From NCBI RefSeq assembly GCF_900111615.1, contig NZ_FOHU01000009.1, positions 62,001-126,000 of the forward strand: a stretch of 64,000 nt of DNA, given 5' to 3'. The notes beneath the pieces are model-generated. The model did not search any database, had not been told where the DNA came from, and saw nothing but the letters and a program-made list of their open reading frames with translations. This stretch comes from Natronincola peptidivorans (GTDB taxonomy: Bacteria > Bacillota > Clostridia > Peptostreptococcales > Natronincolaceae). Below are positions 27,946-35,917 of this stretch, piece by piece. The translations under genes were made by a program, and so were the position numbers. The first letter of the stretch is position 1; each line of letters starts with the position of its first letter.

Positions 27946-27960
27946 CCTTTCACACTATTA

Positions 27961-30741
27961 CTATTCTATCAAGTCTAAGCATTTTGATAGCATTGCAAGT
28001 AATTCCGCCATTGTTATGGTTTGATTAGGCCTAAAGGTATTGTCAGGATACCCTTTGATAATTTTAAGCTTATAGGCCTTTGCAATATACCCTTTTGCAC
28101 TGGCATCAATTTCTTTACTATCCAAGAAGGTAAGAACAGCGTCATCTATTTCCTCAAATCCAAACACTTTCATTAACAAAACTGCTGCTTCCTGACGAGT
28201 TGCAAACTTTTTCCCATCGCTGCTCATTTCAGGGGTCTCTAGCTCTTTGTTGGCGTTAATAGATATGAGTAATTCTAAAAGTTGAACTTCATTTATCTTG
28301 TCATCTAGGCTCTTGTCTTTATCAAAAACACTCTTTAAAATCTTTTCTTTTTGAACTAAGTTATCAATAAATTTTTTTGCCCAATGTCCTCTAAATCTTT
28401 CAACATCAATTAATGTAGCAAGAGTAGCTTCAGGAATATCTTCAAGATCATTTTCAAGGACGGATTCAACATCAATTAATCTACTTGAACCGCCAGAACC
28501 TGATGAATTAGGCCGACCTCCAGTCTTATCTCCATTACTATCTGATTCTTTTGAAGAATCACCGTTTGAGTCTTCACCATTTGGGTCTTCACCATTTGGG
28601 TCTCCACCATTTGGGTCTTCACCATTTGGGTCTTCACCATTTGGGTCTCCACCATTTGGGTCTCCACCATTTGGGTCTTCACCATTTGGACTAGGGCCTA
28701 CATATATGTTAGTCACTTTACGATCTAAAGATCCATCCCTCATCAGATGGACGGCCTTCATCAAGTCTCCGTCATGTGATTCTGGATTTATCAGGTTTAA
28801 ATTATCTACATAACCCATAGGTGTTACTTGAAGTAAAAGATATCCCCCAAGCTTTATTGGCTCTCTAGGTGTTATCCATTCAATAAATCCTTCTTCATTT
28901 GCTTCTCCAATCATTTTTACTTCATCCACAAATTTGTCTAATTCAATGCCTCCTTGGCCGCCTGGTGGATATGGATTGGCCGGTGTCCCTCCGCTATAGT
29001 AGTCTTTCCAAGTGATTTCAGCGGGGGTTTTATCTGCAACTTCTTCTCTAGCTAGCAGAAAAACAATTCCTTCAGGACCCCTATAGCCACCAATCATTTC
29101 TACCATTACAACTATTTTTTCAACTGGTATTGTTGGTGTTGCCCTGCCTCCCATAAAGTTAGTCATGAGGGTTTGTTCATCAGCCTTAGGATAACTTGGA
29201 TCTTGACTCATATAGACGAAGTATCGGTTGCTGTAGTTCTGTGTGATACTAAACTCTGTTGCGCCATGTAGATGAAACTCTGTTGAAGTGCTAAAGATTA
29301 TAACTTCACCTTCACCTAAAGGTACTGTACTTCCTCTATCTATTACCTTTACGTAATATTTTACTCCATTCGCAAGATAATCTTCCCCTTTTTCAGTAAT
29401 GAGTTTATCAACTAAATTTTCTACATTGATATAAACATCATAAGCATGATCAAAATGCTCAGTGACTATTCCACCTTCTAGGGTAGGTATGATATATTCA
29501 ATTTCAGGTGCATGCCCTACTGATACATGACAGTATGCTTTAAATCCTCCATCTACGGTTTCAACAGTAATGACTGCTAAACCTGGTGAAATTGGCGTTA
29601 CCAAACCATCTTCATTAACTGTGGCTACATTTCCATTGGATGAAGACCACACAACATCAGTTATTGTCGCATTTAGAGGGTTTATTGTTGCTGTTAGTTG
29701 CTGGCTTTGGTTTCCTCCTATACTTAAGGTGATTGCGTTTGTATTTAGTGTGACGCCGTTTACAGGTACTGCAGCCTGTTGAGATATAACAGTCACTCTA
29801 CAAGCTGCTTCAGCATTTCCATCATTAGACGTAGCAGTGATAATAGCTTCACCTGGTGCCTTTGCTTCAACAACCCCATTACTGTCAACAGTAGCTATAT
29901 CATTATTACTTGAAGACCATTGTACTCGTTGATCATTAGCATTGGCTGGGTAGACTTTTGCTGTAAGCTGCTGTGTGATACTACTAAAAATCGTTAATGT
30001 AGTCTTGTTCAGTACGATTCTTTCTACTAATTGATTACCTACTACATAAGTAAGGGTTACTTCTTTAGTTTCTCCAGCATCAGAACCTTTCAGTTGAATA
30101 TCTACCTTGGGAGTTATAAAACCTGGTATAACTTCCCCTATAAGCTGCCACTCATCCCCTGGTTTTGCAGAAAAAGTAGCTATATTATTATCTGTTTTTT
30201 CTGTGGTTGATGAATGTGCCCCAACTAGTGTTAAATTTACATCTCGTGACGCTATTCCTTCTGGCCATTCAACAGTTACTTTTAGTGTGATTGAGATGCC
30301 ACTTTCTGAATCGCCTCCTTTGCCCGAACCGCTGCTCCCTGGACCTCCTTGACCTGAGCCGCTGCCGCCTGAGCTGCCAGTGCTTCCTTCATCTAAACTG
30401 TCGTCTCCCGAGCTTCCTTGACCTGAGCCGTTTCCTCCTGGACCTCCTTGACCTGAACCGCTTCCTCCTGGGCCTCCTTGACCTGAACCACTTCCTCCTG
30501 AGCCTCCTTGACCTGAACTACCACCTGTTCCTCCATGAGAATCGTTTTCTTCACAGCTTCCTGTTTCAGTATCCACTATAGGAGTAGTTTGTTCTCCAGA
30601 GTCATGATGTCCACTATTCGAACCACCAGCTCCCTTGCCGCTTCCTCCATCTCCATGGCCATAGACAAGCATAGGTTGTACAAATGCCGCCAGCATCAGC
30701 ATGATTGTCATACCTATTGCTATTGATTTTCTTCCATTCAT
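27961..30741 (-). CDS. Surface protein with Gly-rich repeats, Big_2 domains and SLH domain
   Basis: About 926 residues from the ATG at 30741, which has a perfect AGGAGGTGA 6 bp upstream (the longer frame begins with a TTG). It has a signal peptide, a Gly/Ser/Gln-rich low-complexity region (GSGQGGPGG type, about 35-155), and a beta-rich domain. Two Big_2 Ig-like domains follow (about 245-405; WSSSNNDIATVDSNGVV and WSSSNGNVATVNEDGLV). A region of unknown fold and a Pro-Asn-Gly-Asp/Glu repeat (about 690-735) come next, and then SLH-type sequence at the C-terminus with KGYPDNTFRPNQTITMAE. It is expected outside the cell, bound to wall polymer. It faces the other SLH protein gene, sharing a terminator, and is divergent from sigI. 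Confidence 0.82.
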   Translation of the reverse strand: MNGRKSIAIGMTIMLMLAAFVQPMLVYGHGDGGSGKGAGGSNSGHHDSGEQTTPIVDTETGSCEENDSHGGTGGSSGQGGSGGSGSGQGGPGGSGSGQGGPGGNGSGQGSSGDDSLDEGSTGSSGGSGSGQGGPGSSGSGKGGDSESGISITLKVTVEWPEGIASRDVNLTLVGAHSSTTEKTDNNIATFSAKPGDEWQLIGEVIPGFITPKVDIQLKGSDAGETKEVTLTYVVGNQLVERIVLNKTTLTIFSSITQQLTAKVYPANANDQRVQWSSSNNDIATVDSNGVVEAKAPGEAIITATSNDGNAEAACRVTVISQQAAVPVNGVTLNTNAITLSIGGNQSQQLTATINPLNATITDVVWSSSNGNVATVNEDGLVTPISPGLAVITVETVDGGFKAYCHVSVGHAPEIEYIIPTLEGGIVTEHFDHAYDVYINVENLVDKLITEKGEDYLANGVKYYVKVIDRGSTVPLGEGEVIIFSTSTEFHLHGATEFSITQNYSNRYFVYMSQDPSYPKADEQTLMTNFMGGRATPTIPVEKIVVMVEMIGGYRGPEGIVFLLAREEVADKTPAEITWKDYYSGGTPANPYPPGGQGGIELDKFVDEVKMIGEANEEGFIEWITPREPIKLGGYLLLQVTPMGYVDNLNLINPESHDGDLMKAVHLMRDGSLDRKVTNIYVGPSPNGEDPNGGDPNGGDPNGEDPNGEDPNGGDPNGEDPNGEDSNGDSSKESDSNGDKTGGRPNSSGSGGSSRLIDVESVLENDLEDIPEATLATLIDVERFRGHWAKKFIDNLVQKEKILKSVFDKDKSLDDKINEVQLLELLISINANKELETPEMSSDGKKFATRQEAAVLLMKVFGFEEIDDAVLTFLDSKEIDASAKGYIAKAYKLKIIKGYPDNTFRPNQTITMAELLAMLSKCLDLIE
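28568..28690 (-). repeat. 15-bp tandem repeat coding Pro-Asn-Gly-Glu/Gly-Asp
   Basis: About eight near-identical 15-bp units (plus-strand form CCATTTGGGTCTCCA or CCATTTGGGTCTTCA). Each encodes PNGGD or PNGED inside the surface-protein gene. The unit length is a multiple of three, so copy-number change would lengthen or shorten a spacer without frameshift. Confidence 0.85.
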
Positions 30742-31092
30742 TTGCTGGTCACCTCCTTTCGTTGTTAATATATGCAAAATAAACTATAGTATTCCAACGT
30801 TTTGAGAATTAATTATTTGCTTAATTATCGGTGGATTCAATAAATTCTTTGATAAAAAAAGTTTCTATTGTTACTCAAGGTCTGGTGCCTTAATTACTCT
30901 GAAATACGAACAAAATGTAACATATTTTAAAACTAAAGGCATATAGAATACTGAACTTATTTCAGCAGACTAGTCTATGAAAAAATGCGTTCTAAATAGA
31001 AATCTAAAGACTTCAGTAAAACCGCAAATACACTTAGTAAAATATGCCATAAAAATTCAAAAAATCTCGTATTCCTATAATGTAAGGGGAGG
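30742..31092. other. Divergent intergenic region upstream of sigI
   Basis: 351 bp separating the minus-strand surface-protein gene from plus-strand sigI, with both promoters expected here. A TATAAT at about 31077 lies 17 bp ahead of the sigI start region but lacks a matching -35. I see no RNA gene or repeat. Confidence 0.4.
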
Positions 31093-31098
31093 GTGACA

Positions 31099-31833
31099 TT
31101 GTCAAACCTAACAAGCTTATTTAAAAAAGATCCACTATCAGAAAGAATTAAAAAAATCAAAAATGGCAACTCAGAGGAAAGAGAAAAAATGATTAAAGAT
31201 TATATTCCTTTTATCGTAAAAACTATATCCACTAAGCTGAGTAAATATATTGAGGCCGAAAACAGTGAAGAATATATGATTGGGTTAGAAGCATTTAATG
31301 AAGCCATCGATAAATATGATTTTTCAAAGGGAAACTTTTTAAGCTATGCTTCTCTAGTGATCAAAAGTAGGATGATTGACTATATGCGAAAAGCGACTCC
31401 TGAAAATATCACCATTTCTATAGATCAACTTAACGGAAATGAATCCATTAAGATGAACTATGGATTAGAAGTAAATAAATTTAATGAATGCATGGATTTG
31501 CATATAGAATTAAATGAATTTAAAAACAAATTAAATCAATTCAATATCACATTCCATGACCTAGTAGAGAATTCACCAAAGCATAGCCATACACGAATAA
31601 GTGCTTTGCAAACAGCTAAATATATTGTTGAGCATCCAAAAGAAAAGGATTTTTTGTATAAAAAAAAACGTCTCCCTTATCTAATTCTTGTATCAGAGTT
31701 TAAAATTTCAAGGAAGTTTTTTGATAGAAACAAAAAATTTATAATCGCTGCTGTACTGATATTAGATAGTAACTTAGATATCCTAAAGACCTATATAAAT
31801 GATGCAAAAAGGGGGAGTTCCAATGGTTTATAA
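31099..31833 (+). CDS. sigI: RNA polymerase sigma factor SigI
   Basis: About 244 residues with the SigI layout. Region 2 contains the EYMIGLEAFNEAIDKYDFSKGNFLSYA block (split here as EYMIGLEAFNEAI and DFSKGNFLSYASLVI), followed by RMIDYMRK. The C-terminal third has the SigI-specific RLPYLILVSEFKISRKFFDR. SigI factors respond to envelope or heat stress, and in cellulolytic clostridia to external polysaccharides. They are held at the membrane by RsgI, encoded immediately downstream with an 11-bp overlap. The TTG at 31099 has GGGGAGG 6 bp upstream and is preferred; a GTG at 31093 overlaps that RBS. Confidence 0.88.
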   Translation: MSNLTSLFKKDPLSERIKKIKNGNSEEREKMIKDYIPFIVKTISTKLSKYIEAENSEEYMIGLEAFNEAIDKYDFSKGNFLSYASLVIKSRMIDYMRKATPENITISIDQLNGNESIKMNYGLEVNKFNECMDLHIELNEFKNKLNQFNITFHDLVENSPKHSHTRISALQTAKYIVEHPKEKDFLYKKKRLPYLILVSEFKISRKFFDRNKKFIIAAVLILDSNLDILKTYINDAKRGSSNGL

Positions 31834-32986
31834 AGGCCGCATAGTAGATATAGAGAAGGATTACGCTGTTGTAATCACCAGTCATATAGAATATTATAAG
31901 GTTGTTAAGAAAAATGACTTATATATTGGAAAACAGATCCTTTTTTTAGATGAAGACATCTACAAGGAAAAGAAAAGAAGCTTTATAGCCTTTGTCGGAT
32001 GTGCAGCTATCTTTATTATCTTACTGCTTTTTACTACACTCATCCCTGAATTTCAAGGGGCCAATTATACTTCAGTTAACCCTGTGGCCATAATAAGCCT
32101 AGATATAAACCCAAGTGTTGAATATGAAATAGACAAAGAAGGTATAGTAATAAATATATTTCCAAAAAATCATGAAGGTGCTTTGATTGTCAGTCAAGAT
32201 ATGATAGGACAGGAAATAAAGGATGTATTGTATACATCTATTTTAAATGCCCGAAATAAGAGATATATTACTTCTGATAATAGTTCTGTACTTATAGGAA
32301 TTGGTATACTGGAGAAGAGTTTTGTTATGGATCTGGAAATCCTTGAGAAGGATATAAGGGATCAAATAAACCTTGTTAATGACTTAAATCATATCAGCAT
32401 TATCTCACTAAAGGGTAACAAATCCGATATAGAAGCATCTAGGCAACATGCTATAACCTTAGGTAAATATAAGCTATATCAAAAATTATTGCAAAATGAA
32501 GTTGTCCTTGAGCTAGAAGATGTTAAATCTATGAAGGTCAAAGAACTACTTGTGGGTCCGATGCATCAATACAAATGGAATAATGGTTATCAATGGAGAA
32601 ATAAAGAAAATGCCCCGATAGTTGAAGAAAAGGGCTTAGAAATAGAGCCAGGTGTATTGAAAAGACAAACACAAAATCAACCAAACCATAATAATGCCTC
32701 AAATTCTAATAATACTACCTCTCCTACCCAAGGTAATAAAAATAGTGGCTATCAATCCCCTCAAATGAAAAAAGAAGGGCAGCTAGAGTATGATAACAAT
32801 CCAATTACTCCAGAGTCCCACCATGAAGAGCCTCTTGCAAGCGACAAAAATGAAATCATTGAGGAAAACAATGAAGCTCCAAAAATTATTCCTATAGAAA
32901 AAGAGCCTAGCCAAGGCTATGCTAATGATTTAGGAAATAAATCCATCGACGATAGACAATCTCGAAAGAAAGGAAATAAAAAGTAA
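31823..32986 (+). CDS. rsgI: Anti-sigma-I factor RsgI
   Basis: About 387 residues from the ATG at 31823, which has AGGGGGAG 6 bp upstream and overlaps sigI by 11 bp. There is an N-terminal cytoplasmic RsgI domain (1-50) and one membrane helix (about 54-75). The extracellular region opens with VNPVAIISLDINPSVEYEID; the INPS segment is where RsgI proteins are known to self-cleave before regulated proteolysis. From about residue 270 the protein is a low-complexity Asn/Gln/Pro/Glu tail. It carries no carbohydrate-binding module, unlike RsgIs of cellulosome-forming species, so the signal is probably not a polysaccharide bound by a classical CBM (inference). Confidence 0.88.
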   Translation: MVYKGRIVDIEKDYAVVITSHIEYYKVVKKNDLYIGKQILFLDEDIYKEKKRSFIAFVGCAAIFIILLLFTTLIPEFQGANYTSVNPVAIISLDINPSVEYEIDKEGIVINIFPKNHEGALIVSQDMIGQEIKDVLYTSILNARNKRYITSDNSSVLIGIGILEKSFVMDLEILEKDIRDQINLVNDLNHISIISLKGNKSDIEASRQHAITLGKYKLYQKLLQNEVVLELEDVKSMKVKELLVGPMHQYKWNNGYQWRNKENAPIVEEKGLEIEPGVLKRQTQNQPNHNNASNSNNTTSPTQGNKNSGYQSPQMKKEGQLEYDNNPITPESHHEEPLASDKNEIIEENNEAPKIIPIEKEPSQGYANDLGNKSIDDRQSRKKGNKK

Positions 32987-33067
32987 TAAAAATAAATATT
33001 TATGTTAATTTCACCCAAAAATAATTGCCTTTTTTCGTATTCTATAGTAAAAAAGGAGGTATGTTTC

Positions 33068-33493
33068 ATGCATTATAAATGGAAAAGAATTTTTGCCCTT
33101 TTCATTGTTTCAATGTTTGTATTTGCTGGCATTTCAGGATCTATAGCCTATGCGGAAAAAGGAGCTGGCGGAAACAGAAACGTTAGCGTAGCCGCTGACA
33201 GAACTCGTGACCAGATACGTGATCAGATAAGAGATAAAGACTGTGTAGAAGAACCTCGTCATCAATATTGTAACAAAGATATTACCATTGATTGCGACCA
33301 AGATAGACTTCGACAAAGGCTATGGGAGTGTAATGAAAACTGCGAGTGCATAAACGATTATTTGCGAGAAAGGACAAGGTTACACCTCTATTGGGAAGAT
33401 TATGTCGACAACGACGAGTTACCAACTCGGCTTCTAAAAACTCGGTCAAGACTCCAGGAAATGTATCAGGCTAAGTATGCAGAAGCAAAATGA
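33068..33493 (+). CDS. Small secreted cysteine-containing protein
   Basis: About 141 residues from the ATG at 33068 (AAGGAGGT, 7-bp spacing; a frame from 33002 has no RBS). A signal peptide (WKRIFALFIVSMFVFAGISGSIAYA) precedes a very charged helical mature protein with RDQIRDQIRDKD repeats. Six cysteines are clustered in its middle (DC, YC, DC, EC, NC, EC). I do not recognise the family. It follows rsgI by 81 bp on the same strand and is closed by a strong terminator, so it probably belongs to the sigI transcript or regulon; it might be an effector or a sensor ligand. Confidence 0.65.
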   Translation: MHYKWKRIFALFIVSMFVFAGISGSIAYAEKGAGGNRNVSVAADRTRDQIRDQIRDKDCVEEPRHQYCNKDITIDCDQDRLRQRLWECNENCECINDYLRERTRLHLYWEDYVDNDELPTRLLKTRSRLQEMYQAKYAEAK

Positions 33494-33501
33494 AAACTAA
33501 A

Positions 33502-33538
33502 AAAGCGTACCATCATTTTTCAGATGGTACGCTTTTTT
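33502..33538. terminator. Intrinsic terminator (copy 2 of an identical pair)
   Basis: AAAGCGTACCATC / GATGGTACGCTTT with the same 8-nt loop as at 25407-25447, then TTATGTTAT. It sits between the convergent small-protein and histidine-kinase genes. A-runs on one side and T-runs on the other make it usable on both strands. Confidence 0.9.
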
Positions 33539-33544
33539 ATGTTA

Positions 33545-34957
33545 TCAGTTTTGTTTTTTAATATCAAAATAGAAGCAAACGCCTTTATCAGTATTTTCAA
33601 CGCCATAACTGCTACCATGAAGCTCTAAAACATTTTTTACAATAGCTAGTCCTAGGCCTGTACCACCTTTTTCTTTCTCACCCTTATAAAAGCTTTCCCA
33701 AATATAAGGTATCTCTTCCTGTGCAATTCTTTCTCCATCATTGTAAATACCAGTCCAGACCTTGGTGCCTTCATTCTTCGTGATTATTTTTATATGCCCC
33801 CCATGATTCGTATGATTCACTGCATTTTGTAATAGATTCGTCAAAACTTGCTCTATCCTGTGTTCATCCCCTAGAACCATGCAATTGTATCCATTTCCTT
33901 TAATCTCAACAATTAGATCTTTTTCTTTTTTCATTATTTCAAATTTACAGAGGGTCTTATTAATCAGGTCTCCATAATTAAATCCCTCTATATTGACCTT
34001 AAAAGTACCAGACTCAAGCTGACCTAAATCCAACATCTCTCTTACTAATCTACTCATCTTATGAGTTTCCATTTCAATGATTTTAAAATACGCTTCTTGT
34101 TCCTCTTCACTTGTTGCTATCCCGTCCTGCAATGCTTCGATATAGCCACTAATCACCGATATAGGTGTTTGTAATTCATGAGAAACACGGGAAACAAATT
34201 CCTTTCTCATTTTTTCTAGGTTTTTTTCCTTAGCTAATTCTTTTTCTAATTCTCCAATGGTGCTTTGTAAACGGTCTGTCAAAAAATTTAATGTTTCTCC
34301 CAGCTGTCCGATTTCATCCTGCCGATCTTCCTCCCATTTAACTTTAAAATTGAACTCAGCCATTTCCTTTGCGATGTCATTCAATTTAACCAAGGGGTTA
34401 ATCAACTTTCTTGAAAAGAAAGCTGCAAGCAAAAGAGCAACAATAAGTCCTATCCCCAGCAAATAAATATAAAATCCTCTTGCAATAGCAATGGCTTCTT
34501 CAATTGTCTGAAAATGTATCTGTATCAAGTAAATATATTGTTCTCCTGGTGCTACAACTACAAGGAATTCTAGATTTCCTCTGGTTCCAGATGCCTGATA
34601 AGAAGCTGTCTTGCCAGATAATACAGTTTGCCATTCCTCAGAAGGTATCCTAGTTCCTCTAAACTGTCCCATCATTCCTTCATGATAGAGCATATTTCCT
34701 TCTCTATCAAGAATTGCAATTCTGCCATTGATTCTTGCTGAAACGTCTTCAAGAACTTCTCTTGAAGTGTCATTCCATTCATCTTTACCTATGGCTTTTT
34801 CTACTTCTTTTGCATAATCTTCCAGGATTTTCACCTTTTCTTGCTGATAGTATTGAGGTAACAGCTTTACCTGTACCATCCATAGCACAGTAATCATAAT
34901 TATTGTGAATAAAAGAAAAAACAGAAATAGCCTAGAAAAAATAGATTTCGTTCTCAT
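33545..34957 (-). CDS. Sensor histidine kinase
   Basis: 470 residues, a classical OmpR-partner kinase. It has a membrane helix at about 10-30, an extracytoplasmic sensor domain (30-160) and a second helix (165-185). HAMP follows (185-240), then HisKA with the phospho-acceptor in SRVSHELQTPISVISGY (near 255) and HATPase with NLLQNAVNHTNHGG and GTGLGLAIV. It autophosphorylates on His and passes the phosphate to the regulator encoded just upstream. The genes overlap by 4 bp, so they are co-translated. The stimulus is unknown; nearby surface and wall genes suggest an envelope signal (inference). Confidence 0.92.
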   Translation of the reverse strand: MRTKSIFSRLFLFFLLFTIIMITVLWMVQVKLLPQYYQQEKVKILEDYAKEVEKAIGKDEWNDTSREVLEDVSARINGRIAILDREGNMLYHEGMMGQFRGTRIPSEEWQTVLSGKTASYQASGTRGNLEFLVVVAPGEQYIYLIQIHFQTIEEAIAIARGFYIYLLGIGLIVALLLAAFFSRKLINPLVKLNDIAKEMAEFNFKVKWEEDRQDEIGQLGETLNFLTDRLQSTIGELEKELAKEKNLEKMRKEFVSRVSHELQTPISVISGYIEALQDGIATSEEEQEAYFKIIEMETHKMSRLVREMLDLGQLESGTFKVNIEGFNYGDLINKTLCKFEIMKKEKDLIVEIKGNGYNCMVLGDEHRIEQVLTNLLQNAVNHTNHGGHIKIITKNEGTKVWTGIYNDGERIAQEEIPYIWESFYKGEKEKGGTGLGLAIVKNVLELHGSSYGVENTDKGVCFYFDIKKQN

Positions 34958-35631
34958 GCCTTCACCTCAAACCTATACCCAGTCCCTCTTATGGTTTTAA
35001 CAAACTCTCCATAATCCCTCAGCTTTTGACGCAATCTTTTAACATGAGTATCTACGGTCCTTAAATCTCCATAATAATCATATCCCCATACACCATTCAA
35101 AATCATTTCTCTAGTCAATGCCTGATTTTTATTATGAAGAAAGTACAGCAATAAGTCATACTCTTTAGGACTGAGTTCTAGTATATCGCCTTTTAGAACT
35201 ACCTGATGAGACTTTTTATCTACTTTCAACTCTTCTATCTCTATAATATCCTCTGATATTGCTTGATTACTCCTTTTTAATAGCGCCTTCACCCGAGCAA
35301 CTAATTCTTTCGGGCTGAAGGGTTTGGTCATGTAATCATCCGCCCCTAGTTCAAAACCGAATAGCTTATCGGTTTCTTCACTTCGAGCAGTTAACATAAT
35401 AATTGGAATATTGCTTTCTTCTCTTACTTTTTTGCACAATGTCCAACCATCGTATTTTGGGAGCATAATATCTAGAATAGCGAAGTCAATTTTGTTTTCT
35501 TCCCATATTTTAATAGCTTCAAGCCCATCTGCTGCTTCAAGGACATGAACCCCTTCCTTGACCAAATATGCCTTCACTAGCTTCCGAAGCTTTTCCTCAT
35601 CTTCTACTAATAGAAGATTTATTCCTACCAT
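34954..35631 (-). CDS. OmpR/PhoB-family response regulator
   Basis: About 225 residues from the ATG at 35631 (GGAG 8-9 bp upstream; a GTG three codons earlier overlaps the RBS). It has a receiver domain with acidic pocket LLVEDEEK, the phospho-acceptor Asp in FAILDIMLPKYDGW, and KPF. The C-terminal winged helix contains LELSPKEYDLLLYF and VDTHVKRLRQKL...TIRGTGYRF. It is phosphorylated by the kinase whose gene overlaps its 3' end by 4 bp. Targets are unknown, and I saw no obvious direct-repeat binding sites upstream. Confidence 0.92.
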   Translation of the reverse strand: MVGINLLLVEDEEKLRKLVKAYLVKEGVHVLEAADGLEAIKIWEENKIDFAILDIMLPKYDGWTLCKKVREESNIPIIMLTARSEETDKLFGFELGADDYMTKPFSPKELVARVKALLKRSNQAISEDIIEIEELKVDKKSHQVVLKGDILELSPKEYDLLLYFLHNKNQALTREMILNGVWGYDYYGDLRTVDTHVKRLRQKLRDYGEFVKTIRGTGYRFEVKA

Positions 35632-35870
35632 TAGAACCACTCCATTTCTTTTCTACTGCGGCAACTTTTGTAGTTGCGTCTGTAAGGCTTACAACCTTCA
35701 CTTATTCTTTATATTATCATTCTATCAGATTTTTTTCTTTTGTTATAGTTTCTTCTAAAAAATCTACACCCAGGCTCTTTATTATTGACTACAAAAGCTT
35801 TCCTTCATATTAGTATAAATGTAAAAAATATTTCTATATACAGTATAGAGCGAATTACTTGCGCATATTA

Positions 35871-35909
35871 AAAGGCAGACTTTCACTTTTATAAAAGCCT
35901 GCCTTTTAA
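35871..35909 (-). terminator. Terminator of the 7TMR-DISM GGDEF gene
   Basis: AAAAGGCAG pairs with CTGCCTTTT on the minus strand over a 20-nt loop, 9 bp beyond the stop codon. The trailing T-run is short. Confidence 0.6.
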
Positions 35910-35917
35910 ATCTTTTT

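Noticed and set aside
28568-28690. CRISPR-like array
   Set aside because: The repeats are contiguous 15-bp coding units without spacers.
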